Origin: Brotonthovivens sp045629925 | GTDB taxonomy: Bacteria; Bacillota; Clostridia; Lachnospirales; Lachnospiraceae | Direction of reading: 5' to 3' | Length of the DNA: 12,893 nt | NCBI GenBank assembly: GCA_045629925.1 | Contig: JAZQSD010000012.1 | Coordinates: forward strand, 1-12,893 | In this document: piece after piece, positions 5,955-12,893 of the stretch | How the letters are laid out: every line of letters begins with the position of its first letter | Position numbering within the stretch: the first letter of the stretch is position 1 | Made by a program: the position numbers and the translations under genes | The notes under the pieces: model-generated | The model's input: only the letters and a program-made list of their open reading frames with translations | Database searches by the model: none | Told to the model about the DNA's origin: nothing

Positions 5955-7121
5955 ATGAAGAAAAGATTATTAGCACTTGTTCTCGTAGTTACGATGTTAT
6001 TGGGTTGTACACAGGTGGCTAGCGCCAGCAAGCTGCAGCAGGCTCAGCAGGGGCTGAACAATGCAAAACAGCAGATTACTCAGATTGAGAATCAGCAGGC
6101 AGAACTTCAGCGCGAGATTGATGCACTGGATTCAGAATTGGTACAATTACTGGTTGATATAGATGTTATTGAAGACGAGATCGCAGCAAAGCAGGCGGAA
6201 TTAAAGCAGGCTCAGGAAGATTTGAAACAGGCTCAGGAAGAGCAGGCTTCTCAGTATCAGGCAATGAAGAAGAGAATTGTCTACATGTATGAGAATGGTA
6301 ATATCTCCATTATTCAGGCACTGATCGAAGCAGATAGTTTTACAGACATGATCAACCGTGTGACATACTTTAACGAAGTATATACATACGATAGAAACTT
6401 ATTAGAAGAGTATAAGCAGACAGTTTTAGAAGTTGAGAACCTGATTGCACAGGTAGAAGAAGACGAAGCTGAATTGGAAGAGATCAAGATCTCTTACGAA
6501 GAACAGCAGGCGGAACTTGAACGTGCTATCAATAAGAAGAAAGCTTCTATGGACAATTTCGAAAGCCAGCTTGCAGATGCGAAAGCATTGGCGAACCGTT
6601 ATAGAGATACCATTGAAGAACAGAACAGAATCATTGCGCAGCAACAGCAGAACAACAGACCATCTGTTGGTTCCGGTGGCTCCTCAGGTTCCTCTGGATC
6701 AAGCAACAGCGGTTCTTCTAATTCTGGCGGCGGTGGCGGCAAGACAGAAGTTTCCTCCAGTTCCAGAAATGGACAGGCTGTTGTAGATTATGCAGCGCAG
6801 TTTGAAGGATTGAAGTATGTATGGGGCGGAACAAGCTTGTCAAAAGGTGTTGACTGTTCCGGTTTCGTACAGCAGGTATATAAGCATTTTGGTGTAACTT
6901 TACCACGTACTTCCACAGAGCAGAGACGTGCCGGAAGAGGAGTATCTGTGTCAGATATTAAACCAGGTGACATTGTTTGCTACAGCGGACATGTTGGTAT
7001 CTACGCAGGCAACGGTATGATTATTCATGCGTCCAACTCCAAGCCATATCCAAAGGGCGGCGTTAAGTACGGCAGATATAATTACCGAACAATCATTACA
7101 GTACGAAGAGTTTTTGATTAA
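5955..7121 (+). CDS. Secreted PcsB-like peptidoglycan hydrolase, coiled coil plus NlpC/P60
   Basis: This 388-residue exported cell-wall hydrolase starts at ATG 5955, just after AGGAGGG (5944-5950). The signal peptide is MKKRLLALVLVVTMLLGC followed by TQVASA. Residues of about 26-235 form a long Gln/Glu-rich coiled coil of the PcsB N-terminal type, including the family hallmark YMYENGNISIIQALIEADSF. A Gly/Ser linker spans about 236-275. The C-terminal NlpC/P60 domain carries Cys301 (DCSGF), His346 (SGHVGIY) and His358 (IIHAS), a complete catalytic set for cleaving peptide bonds in muropeptide stems. In characterised relatives the coiled coil is controlled by the FtsEX division complex; that link is inference here. 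The signal also contains LLGC at residues 15-18, so lipidation at Cys18 competes with signal peptidase I cleavage after ASA at 24. It is the first gene of an operon with a small membrane protein and has a strong promoter. Confidence 0.93.
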   Translation: MKKRLLALVLVVTMLLGCTQVASASKLQQAQQGLNNAKQQITQIENQQAELQREIDALDSELVQLLVDIDVIEDEIAAKQAELKQAQEDLKQAQEEQASQYQAMKKRIVYMYENGNISIIQALIEADSFTDMINRVTYFNEVYTYDRNLLEEYKQTVLEVENLIAQVEEDEAELEEIKISYEEQQAELERAINKKKASMDNFESQLADAKALANRYRDTIEEQNRIIAQQQQNNRPSVGSGGSSGSSGSSNSGSSNSGGGGGKTEVSSSSRNGQAVVDYAAQFEGLKYVWGGTSLSKGVDCSGFVQQVYKHFGVTLPRTSTEQRRAGRGVSVSDIKPGDIVCYSGHVGIYAGNGMIIHASNSKPYPKGGVKYGRYNYRTIITVRRVFD

Positions 7122-7144
7122 TCAAAAGAACAGGGAGAAAGAGT

Positions 7145-7351
7145 ATGTATAAGAAATTTGTCAGAACAGTTATCGTGTTAGGCGTTCTCGCTTACGTTGG
7201 TTATAAAGCATACAATCATTTTGTTAAGAAAAACAACGAAGAGCCAGCAGAAGATTTTGAAGATTTTGATGTTGATGGAGAAATCTCTTTGAACGAAGAG
7301 GAATCATTTGTTGACAAATTGAAATCTGCCGCACAGAAAGTGCTTGGCTAA
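7145..7351 (+). CDS. Small single-pass membrane protein of unknown function
   Basis: This is a 68-residue protein, 23 bp downstream of the hydrolase gene and before its terminator, so it is probably co-transcribed. The ribosome site is AGGGAG at about 7133-7138. MYKKFVRT leads into one hydrophobic helix (about residues 8-22), then a basic stop KK. An Asp/Glu-rich stretch follows at about 31-54, and then a short amphipathic helix FVDKLKSAAQKVLG at the C terminus. I do not recognise the family. Acidic segments after a membrane anchor often mediate protein contacts. Its position suggests an accessory to the hydrolase or to cell-wall growth (inference only). Codon use and spacing look like a real gene. 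Confidence 0.75.
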   Translation: MYKKFVRTVIVLGVLAYVGYKAYNHFVKKNNEEPAEDFEDFDVDGEISLNEEESFVDKLKSAAQKVLG

Positions 7352-7407
7352 GAGATTTCTGAAATAACAGAATGGTGTTTTGTCAGTGAAGAAAGTAATA
7401 AATGAAT

Positions 7408-7438
7408 GGGAAGCGACGTTGTCGCTTCCCTGTTTTTT
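7408..7438 (+). terminator. Strong intrinsic terminator after the hydrolase operon
   Basis: A perfect 10-bp GC-rich stem, GGGAAGCGAC (7408-7417) with GTCGCTTCCC (7421-7430), has a 3-base loop and is followed by TGTTTTTT. Confidence 0.93.
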
Positions 7439-7445
7439 ATGAGAT

Positions 7446-7484
7446 AGCAAAGCAATATATGAAAAAGTTTTGCTTGCTTTTTTT
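7446..7484 (+). terminator. Probable second, tandem terminator
   Basis: AGCAA plus GCAA (7446-7450 and 7452-7455, with one bulged A) pair with TTGC plus TTGCT (7470-7478). A run of seven T follows (7478-7484). It sits immediately before the promoter-like element of the next gene and may insulate it from the hydrolase operon. Confidence 0.5.
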
Positions 7485-7506
7485 GACAAAGGTGCTAAGA
7501 TATAAT
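7483..7506 (+). promoter_or_regulatory. Promoter-like elements with abnormally short spacing
   Basis: A perfect TTGACA (7483-7488) and a perfect TATAAT (7501-7506) are only 12 bases apart instead of about 17. The TATAAT is probably the real -10. The TTGACA overlaps the preceding T-run and may be fortuitous or need an activator. Confidence 0.45.
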
Positions 7507-7519
7507 GAGTTAAAGTGTT

Positions 7520-7533
7520 GCGCTTTAAAGCGC
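7520..7533. repeat. Perfect 14-bp palindrome in the aminotransferase leader
   Basis: GCGCTTTAAAGCGC is exactly self-complementary. Flanks TGTT (left) and AACA (right) extend the symmetry with a two-base offset. It lies just after the predicted start point (near 7513) and before the CGGAGGG ribosome site. It could be an operator for a dimeric regulator or a short leader hairpin. Confidence 0.55.
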
Positions 7534-7560
7534 TAAACAAAAGGCCGGAGGGTATAGTAT

Positions 7561-8745
7561 ATGATTTCTAAAAGATTGAGAGAATCTTTGGAATCCTCGA
7601 TTTGTATTCGAGATATTTTTGAAGAAGGTAAAAAGCTGGCAGCAATCTATGGCCAGGAAAATATATTTAACTTTAGTATTGGCAATCCAAGCGTAGAGCC
7701 GCCTGCTATTGTAAATGAAGCGATGAAGGAAGTGTTGGACACAGAACCAGCGCTGAAACTTCACGGCTATCCAGCCAATGTGGGGCATCCTGAAGTGCGC
7801 GCTCATGTGGCAGCTCATCTGAATGAAAAATATGGCACTACATATGATGAACAGAGTATCATCATGACAAACGGTGCTGCTTCTGCGCTGGTTATGATCT
7901 GCAATACAATCCTTGATGCTGGGGATGAAGTTGTTACTTTTGCTCCATATTTCTGGGAATACAAGAGTTATGTGCAGACAATGTACGGTGAACTTGTTCC
8001 TGCGCTCTGTGACATGGAGACATTACAGCCAGACCCTGTTACATTCCGTGCGGCGTTAAGTGAAAAGACAAAATTTGTCCTTATTAACACACCGAACAAT
8101 CCAACAGGCGCAGTTTACACACCAGAGTCTTTGAGAATGATCTGTGACATTCTGGAAGAAAAACAGAAAGAATACGGTCATCCAATCTACCTTGTATCCG
8201 ATGAACCATACCGCAAACTAGCTTACGGAATCGAAGTGCCTTACCTGACACATTATTATAAAAACACCATTGTAGTTTATTCATACAGCAAAGCGTTATC
8301 CATTCCTGGTGAACGTATCGGGTATATTGCCATGGAACCATGTGTGGCAGATTATCACGATCTGCTGGCAGGCCTTACTGCATCCATGCGATATCTCGGA
8401 TATGTTAATGCACCATCCCTTCAGCAGAAGATGCTGCTGAAATGCGTTGATGCCTCTGTAGATATCAGCATTTATGAAGAGACAAGAAATATTCTCTACA
8501 ATGGTTTGACTGAGATGGGATATACATGCATCCGTCCAGACGGTGCCTTCTATCTTTTTGTAAAAGCGCTGGAGGATGACGATGCGCATTTCTGTGAAGT
8601 AGCAAAGGAAGAAAAGATCCTGATGGCTCCGGGTACCGCATTTTACGGTCCAGGCTGGGTTCGAATCTCATATTGTGTACCTGCAAAAGTGGCGGAAGGA
8701 AGTCTTCCTGGCTTCAAACGCTTGATGGAAAGATACACAAAGTAG
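7561..8745 (+). CDS. Pyridoxal-phosphate aminotransferase, class I/II (aspartate aminotransferase fold)
   Basis: This 394-residue cytosolic enzyme moves an amino group between an amino acid and a 2-oxo acid. ATG 7561 follows CGGAGGG at about 7546-7552. Fold type I signatures are complete: substrate-side FSIGNPSVEPP near residues 38-48, NNPTG at 179-183, SDEPY with Asp214 (pairs with the cofactor ring nitrogen) and Tyr217, the Schiff-base lysine Lys244 in SYSKALSIPGERIGY, and carboxylate-binding Arg368 in GWVRISY. The length is normal for the family. Substrate specificity cannot be read; aspartate, alanine and aromatic enzymes share these motifs. The GntP-family permease gene starts 19 bp downstream, so the enzyme may act on what that permease imports (inference). 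Regulation may involve the palindrome in its leader. Confidence 0.92.
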   Translation: MISKRLRESLESSICIRDIFEEGKKLAAIYGQENIFNFSIGNPSVEPPAIVNEAMKEVLDTEPALKLHGYPANVGHPEVRAHVAAHLNEKYGTTYDEQSIIMTNGAASALVMICNTILDAGDEVVTFAPYFWEYKSYVQTMYGELVPALCDMETLQPDPVTFRAALSEKTKFVLINTPNNPTGAVYTPESLRMICDILEEKQKEYGHPIYLVSDEPYRKLAYGIEVPYLTHYYKNTIVVYSYSKALSIPGERIGYIAMEPCVADYHDLLAGLTASMRYLGYVNAPSLQQKMLLKCVDASVDISIYEETRNILYNGLTEMGYTCIRPDGAFYLFVKALEDDDAHFCEVAKEEKILMAPGTAFYGPGWVRISYCVPAKVAEGSLPGFKRLMERYTK

Positions 8746-8764
8746 AAAGAAAAAGGGTAAATAA

Positions 8765-10096
8765 ATGGAAATAGTATCGTTGATTGGAATTTTAGCCGGC
8801 CTGATACTTATGATCATATTGGCATACAAAGGACACTCTATTATCTGGGTGGCACCTCTGTGTGCCTTTGTTGTCGTTTTGTTCTCTGTAGGAGGACTTG
8901 GGGAAGGTCGGACATTACTCAGTGCCTATACTGTGGATTACATGCAAGGGGCGGGGCAGTATTTTATCTCTTGGTTCCCGACGTTTCTTTTGGGTGCAAT
9001 CTTCGGAAAGGTCATGGATATGACAGGAGCAGCCCAGTCTCTTGCCAATATCATTGTTCGTGTAATCGGGCCTCGTTTTGTAGTGTTGGCAGTGTTGATC
9101 CCATGTCTTGCACTGACTTATGGGGGAGTCTCCCTGTTTGTAGTAGTGTTTATCATGTATCCGATGGGATACGCCATCTTTAAGGCGGCGAATCTTCCAC
9201 GCACATTGCTTCCGGGAATCATTGTATTCGGAAGTCTTGGAATCACTATGACAGCGATACCGGGAACACCGCAGATTCAGAACCTGATTCCTATGGAGTT
9301 CTTCGGGACAACTGCAACCGCGGCACCTGTGCTGGGTATTGTAGCAGCAATCTGCATGGGTGTGCCAGGGTATCTGTACCTTGACAGACAGGCAAAGAAG
9401 GCGAAAGCAAAAGGTTTGTGCTTTGAGGAAGATCCTCAGTTTGTATCTTACGCGAAAGAGGATGAGGTGCTTCCGTCCTGGCATTGGCTCTCTGGCTTGG
9501 TGCCTCTGATTGTTGTATTTGTTACATTGAATGTTTTGAAATTTAATATTGTGCTTTCCTTGATCCTTGGTATCATTGTCTGCTTCCTGTTTAATATTCG
9601 GAAAGTAAAAATGCTTCCTGCGGCCCTGACAGAAGGAGCGAAAGGATCTGTGGTGGCCATGATGAACACTGCCTGTGCAGTAGGTTTCGGCTCAGTGATC
9701 AAGATTGTGCCAGGTTTTGTGTTGTTGACAGCGCTTTTGGTTGGCAGCGCATCCACACCGGTTTCACTGCTGTTGTCCGAAACACTTTCGGCTGGTGTGC
9801 TTTCCGGAGCGACAGGATCTGCCTCTGGCGGGGTTTCTATCGCATTGTCTGCTTTTGCTGATCATTACATGGCGATGGGAGATGCTTTGGGCGTAAGCCC
9901 TGAAATCTTACACCGCATTGCGTCCCTTGCAGCTGGTGCATTGGATAAGCTTCCACACAATGGAGCGGTAATCACAATCTTGACTGTATCACACTGCACA
10001 CACAAGCAGTCTTACAAGGATATTTTTGTGACATCGGTGATCATGCCGGTGATCATTGTTGTTATTTTAGCCTGCATTTGCGGTGCAATCTGCTAG
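8765..10096 (+). CDS. GntP-family permease
   Basis: This is a 443-residue integral membrane transporter with about 12-13 hydrophobic segments, of the usual length for the gluconate:H+ symporter (GntP) family. Recognisable parts are the N-terminal LIGILAGLILMIILAYKGHS, the WFPTFLLGAIFGKVMD region, LTYGGVSLFVVVFIMYPMG, ITMTAIPGTPQIQNLIP, the Gly/Ser-rich GVLSGATGSASGGVSIAL, and the late KLPHNGAVITIL. Family members import gluconate, other sugar acids, glycerate or D-serine with protons. The substrate here is unknown. It lies 19 bp after the aminotransferase, with AAGGG as ribosome site, and ends before a long terminator hairpin, so the two genes form a small operon. That pairing points to an amino acid or a related carboxylate and not to gluconate (inference). 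Confidence 0.88.
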   Translation: MEIVSLIGILAGLILMIILAYKGHSIIWVAPLCAFVVVLFSVGGLGEGRTLLSAYTVDYMQGAGQYFISWFPTFLLGAIFGKVMDMTGAAQSLANIIVRVIGPRFVVLAVLIPCLALTYGGVSLFVVVFIMYPMGYAIFKAANLPRTLLPGIIVFGSLGITMTAIPGTPQIQNLIPMEFFGTTATAAPVLGIVAAICMGVPGYLYLDRQAKKAKAKGLCFEEDPQFVSYAKEDEVLPSWHWLSGLVPLIVVFVTLNVLKFNIVLSLILGIIVCFLFNIRKVKMLPAALTEGAKGSVVAMMNTACAVGFGSVIKIVPGFVLLTALLVGSASTPVSLLLSETLSAGVLSGATGSASGGVSIALSAFADHYMAMGDALGVSPEILHRIASLAAGALDKLPHNGAVITILTVSHCTHKQSYKDIFVTSVIMPVIIVVILACICGAIC

Positions 10097-10119
10097 TAAA
10101 AATTGAAAAAAGAATGAAT

Positions 10120-10195
10120 AAATCTCTTGGTATGATGATTTGGAAACTAAAAATGACTTTTTACTTTCCAATATGTTGTGCTGGGAGATTTTTTT
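10120..10195 (+). terminator. Very long hairpin terminator after the permease gene
   Basis: A 72-base hairpin (10120-10191) merges into a run of seven T (10189-10195). From the tip outwards it has loop TGAC, a 6-bp stem TAAAAA/TTTTTA, one C-C mismatch, a 7-bp stem TTGGAAA/TTTCCAA, and a 2x2 internal loop. An outer 18-bp stem follows that needs 8 G-U pairs. The G-U pairs exist only in plus-strand RNA, so the structure is directional. It could also be a processed small RNA or a 3' stabiliser. Confidence 0.8.
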
Positions 10196-10216
10196 GTGGC
10201 TGTTTATATCCAAATG

Positions 10217-10225
10217 TGGTAGAAT
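10217..10225 (+). promoter_or_regulatory. Candidate extended -10 promoter of the NRPS gene
   Basis: TGG TAGAAT is a TG-extended -10 box 35 bases before the start codon. There is no convincing -35. TATACT at 10235-10240 is an alternative. The intergenic space after the preceding terminator is only about 64 bases, so the promoter should lie here. Confidence 0.35.
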
Positions 10226-10259
10226 AAAATGAACTATACTTATTTTTAGGAAGAGGAAA

Positions 10260-12893
10260 ATGGAGACAAATATTTGGTTCAATTTATCTAAGAGCCAATT
10301 GAATATTTGGGATCTGGAACAACGTTATCCGGGTACAGCCATGAATGCAATCAGCTGCACTATCGAGATATCGGGAAAACTTGATTTTGCCCTGCTGTCC
10401 CAGGTTTTGAACCAGGTGCTTGAAGCGGATGATTCTCTGCGTTTGAAAGTACAGGTTCAGGATAAGGTTCCGATGCAGTCTTATGTTCCATATTGTCAGC
10501 AGCAGTTTGAGATCTACGATTTCACACTGTCTGGCAGAGCTGCTTTTGAAAAGTGGCAGGAGATGGCGGCGCGAGAGCCTATTTCCGTATGCTCAGATTC
10601 CCTGTGTCAATTCTCCATGTTCCGACTTGGTGAGTTTGAGGGCGGCGTTTTAGTACGCACGCATCACATTATTTCTGATGGCTGGACCCAGATGCAGCTG
10701 TGCAACCGCATTGCCTCTCATTACATGGCATTGCTGGATGATGCCCAGGCTGTTTTAGAACCACAGCCGTCTTACATACAGCATATTGAAAATGAAAATA
10801 AATATTTAGAATCTTTCCAGAGAAGTCAGGATGACAAGTTCTGGAGAGAGAAACTGTCCATGGATTGGGATCCTGCCTACATCAAACAGGAAAAAGGTGT
10901 GGTTTCCAGTCTCTTTGGCATGCGCGCTTCCTATGGATTTACAGAATCTTTGAATCACAAGATCTATCATTTCTGTATGGAAAACAGAGTGTCTCCATTC
11001 TCTGTTTACTACATGGCATTGGCTGCTTATCTGAACCGAAGTCACAATTTGTCCTGCTTCTCTATCGGTGTTCCGGTGTTTAACCGAGTAAATATGCAGG
11101 AAAGACAGACAACAGGTATGTTTGTCAGCACCTTGCCGTTTATCTGTAAGTTTGATCCAGAACTTACTATTATGCAGCTGAATGAAAGTGTGGCAGAACA
11201 GTGGTTTGACCTTCTCCGCCATCAGCGTCTTCCAATGCATGAACTTCAAAGAATTAATCAGGAACTGGGCAATCAGCAGGAGCGTATGTTTGATATTGCT
11301 CTGTCCTATGAAGATACACGTATGTTATCCAACCACCATGCTCGCATCCGTTTTGGCGGTAACTGGTATTACAGCGGATATCAGGCAGAACAGTTGTGCA
11401 TCCACCTTCACAACCGTGTGGATGAGCGCCACTATCAGGTGGATTATGATTTCCAGCTGCAGTTGTTCTCAGAAGACGAGATCAAGAAACTGCACGAGGC
11501 GTTGGTTCAGATCTTAGATGAGATGCTGACACTTCCAAACAAGCCGGTGAATGAGCTGGATCTGTTGCCACAGGCAGAAAAAGAAAAAGTCCTTTATACT
11601 TTTAATGCTACAGAAAAATATGTGGCACAGGATACGCTGAGAAATGTTCTGAGAAGAGTTGCAGAACAATATCCAAATAAGGCGGCCGTAATCTGTGATG
11701 GCAAAAAATACACCTATCAAGAACTGTATCGTCAGGCATTTGCCATGGCAGCAGACATGGAATGCTGTTTTGGTCAGGAAAAACCAGTAGTAGCCATTTT
11801 ACTTGAGAGAGAGTATGGCGTGCCGCTGGCTATGTGTGCAGCAATGCTGGCGGGCTGCCCATGGGTGCTGATTTCTGCACAGCTTCCGAAAAAGAGAATG
11901 CAGGAGATCCTGTTAGAAAGCCAGGCTTCTGTATTGGTGACAAAACAGAGCTTAATCGATGGCATTGGCCTGGAAGTAAAGATTCCAGTTTATGACGTAG
12001 AAAACTGCAGAAGTGTAGAAAGACCGGACAACTGCAGTGTAGATATATTAGAGAAACAAGCTGAACGTGCTGAGAGCCTTTTGGCTTATTTGGTGTACAC
12101 ATCAGGAACAACAGGAAAACCAAAAGGGGTAGAAGTAACGCAGAAAGGCCTTGTGAACTTTGCTGCGGCAATGGAGCCATACTATGGCAACAGAGCGGTG
12201 CTTTCTGTATGTAATGTTGGTTTTGATGCCTTTATTATTGAGAGTGCGGCTGCACTGCTCAACGGCAGAACAATTGTCCTGGCAAAAGAAGAGCAACTGC
12301 AGGATGGGAAAGAGATAGCTGCTCTGATCAAAGGATACGGGGTAGGATTCTTGTCGCTGACGCCATCCAGATTAAAAGCATGGATGACAAACCAGACATT
12401 TTGTCAGGCGATTCGCGATATGCAGACGATTATCTGCGGTGGCGAACCGTTCCCGGCTGCCCTTGTAAGCGAGATCGAAGATTGCTCCAATGCAGATATC
12501 TATAATCAGTATGGCCCGTCTGAGGCCACTGTAGGTGTCAGCATGAAGCGAATGAATCACTGCGGTCAGATTACCATCGGCGCGCCGATGTCAAACTGCA
12601 GAATGTATGTGTTAAATGAAAAGAGAAAGCCGCTGCCGATTGGTGCAAGGGGAACCTTGTACTTAAGCGGTACTTGTCTTGCGGCTGGTTATTATAGAGA
12701 TGAAGAACAGACAAAGGAACGTTTCGTAGAGAATCCTTTCGAGTGGAAGGAGAAAATGTACGATACCGGTGATGAAGCGGCCTGGACAGAATCTGGAGAG
12801 GTAGTTCTCTTTGGCAGAAACGATCACCAGGTAAAACTTCGCGGCCTTCGCATCGACCTTCAGGAAATCCGAGGCACGATGGAACTTTTCGAA
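10260..12893 (+). CDS. Nonribosomal peptide synthetase, condensation and adenylation domains (3' end missing)
   Basis: From ATG 10260 (AGGAAGAGG directly upstream) the frame stays open for 878 codons to the window edge. Residues of about 5-440 are a condensation domain. It opens with LSKSQLNIWDLEQRYPGTAMN, carries the intact catalytic HHIISDGW (His135, His136, Asp140, Gly141), and later GMFVSTLPF. Residues of about 475-878 are an adenylation domain: the YTYQELYR segment, the A3 core YTSGTTGKPKG (613-623), FDAFIIE with Asp656, A5 NQYGPSEAT (749-757), A7 YDTGDEAAW (834-842) and A8 GRNDHQVKLRGLRIDLQEI (852-870). The carrier-protein domain and the A10 lysine lie beyond the edge. The enzyme activates an amino acid as adenylate and joins it to an upstream acyl or peptidyl group. 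A synthetase beginning with a condensation domain may be fatty-acyl primed or take a chain from another synthetase. Pocket residues, aligned by eye to GrsA, read D-A-I-S-I-G-Q-V-G, which I cannot assign to a substrate. Confidence 0.93.
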   Translation, partial: METNIWFNLSKSQLNIWDLEQRYPGTAMNAISCTIEISGKLDFALLSQVLNQVLEADDSLRLKVQVQDKVPMQSYVPYCQQQFEIYDFTLSGRAAFEKWQEMAAREPISVCSDSLCQFSMFRLGEFEGGVLVRTHHIISDGWTQMQLCNRIASHYMALLDDAQAVLEPQPSYIQHIENENKYLESFQRSQDDKFWREKLSMDWDPAYIKQEKGVVSSLFGMRASYGFTESLNHKIYHFCMENRVSPFSVYYMALAAYLNRSHNLSCFSIGVPVFNRVNMQERQTTGMFVSTLPFICKFDPELTIMQLNESVAEQWFDLLRHQRLPMHELQRINQELGNQQERMFDIALSYEDTRMLSNHHARIRFGGNWYYSGYQAEQLCIHLHNRVDERHYQVDYDFQLQLFSEDEIKKLHEALVQILDEMLTLPNKPVNELDLLPQAEKEKVLYTFNATEKYVAQDTLRNVLRRVAEQYPNKAAVICDGKKYTYQELYRQAFAMAADMECCFGQEKPVVAILLEREYGVPLAMCAAMLAGCPWVLISAQLPKKRMQEILLESQASVLVTKQSLIDGIGLEVKIPVYDVENCRSVERPDNCSVDILEKQAERAESLLAYLVYTSGTTGKPKGVEVTQKGLVNFAAAMEPYYGNRAVLSVCNVGFDAFIIESAAALLNGRTIVLAKEEQLQDGKEIAALIKGYGVGFLSLTPSRLKAWMTNQTFCQAIRDMQTIICGGEPFPAALVSEIEDCSNADIYNQYGPSEATVGVSMKRMNHCGQITIGAPMSNCRMYVLNEKRKPLPIGARGTLYLSGTCLAAGYYRDEEQTKERFVENPFEWKEKMYDTGDEAAWTESGEVVLFGRNDHQVKLRGLRIDLQEIRGTMELFE

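Noticed and set aside
6670..6740. Low-complexity repeat DNA in the hydrolase gene
   Set aside because: It is explained by the Gly/Ser-rich interdomain linker of the protein and is not a separate repeat element.
8915..9484. A 189-residue minus-strand reading frame
   Set aside because: It lies opposite the permease gene, has no recognisable domain, and its composition (rich in Cys, His, Arg) is typical of an antisense shadow.
10806..11249. A 147-residue minus-strand reading frame
   Set aside because: It is antisense to the NRPS condensation domain, which is continuous and motif-complete on the plus strand.
1..12893. CRISPR array, insertion sequence, prophage or tRNA
   Set aside because: No regularly spaced repeats, transposase motifs, terminal inverted repeats or cloverleaf-like segments were seen on either strand by eye.

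Overview
The window looks like chromosomal DNA of an anaerobic, spore-forming Clostridium-class Firmicute, most likely a gut Lachnospiraceae-type bacterium. The grounds are low-to-moderate GC, strong AGGAGG-type ribosome sites, sigma-A promoters with TG-extended -10 boxes, a SipL-type spore-coat morphogenesis protein, a PcsB-like NlpC/P60 hydrolase, and a nitrogenase-like operon paired with a metal/cofactor-type ABC binding lipoprotein. The genus is inference; no rRNA or marker gene is present.

Layout. (1) 1-2903: the end of an operon with two nitrogenase component 1-like proteins (the first cut by the window edge, the second starting in an ATGA overlap) and a substrate-binding lipoprotein, closed by a bidirectional terminator. 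(2) 2907-3689, minus strand: a PlsC-family acyltransferase converging on that terminator. (3) 3785-5811: a PrcB-domain lipoprotein and a SipL-like SPOCS/LysM protein, a probable sporulation operon with a candidate sigma-E promoter and a terminator. (4) 5832-7438: a well-defined promoter region with a WalR-box-like repeat, driving a secreted coiled-coil NlpC/P60 hydrolase and a 68-residue membrane protein, ended by a strong terminator and probably a second one in tandem. (5) 7483-10195: an aminotransferase and a GntP-family permease, preceded by a perfect 14-bp palindrome and ended by an unusually long G-U-rich hairpin terminator. (6) 10260-end: the first 878 residues (condensation plus most of an adenylation domain) of a nonribosomal peptide synthetase that runs off the window.

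How the genes work together. Region 1 probably belongs to an uncharacterised nitrogenase-like reductase system with its own uptake lipoprotein; no NifH-like reductase is in view and would be expected upstream. Regions 2-4 are envelope and spore functions. Region 5 is probably import plus transamination of an amino or carboxylic acid. Region 6 opens a natural-product locus. The least described parts are the nitrogenase-like operon and the NRPS. No CRISPR array, tRNA, rRNA, insertion sequence or attachment site was found.
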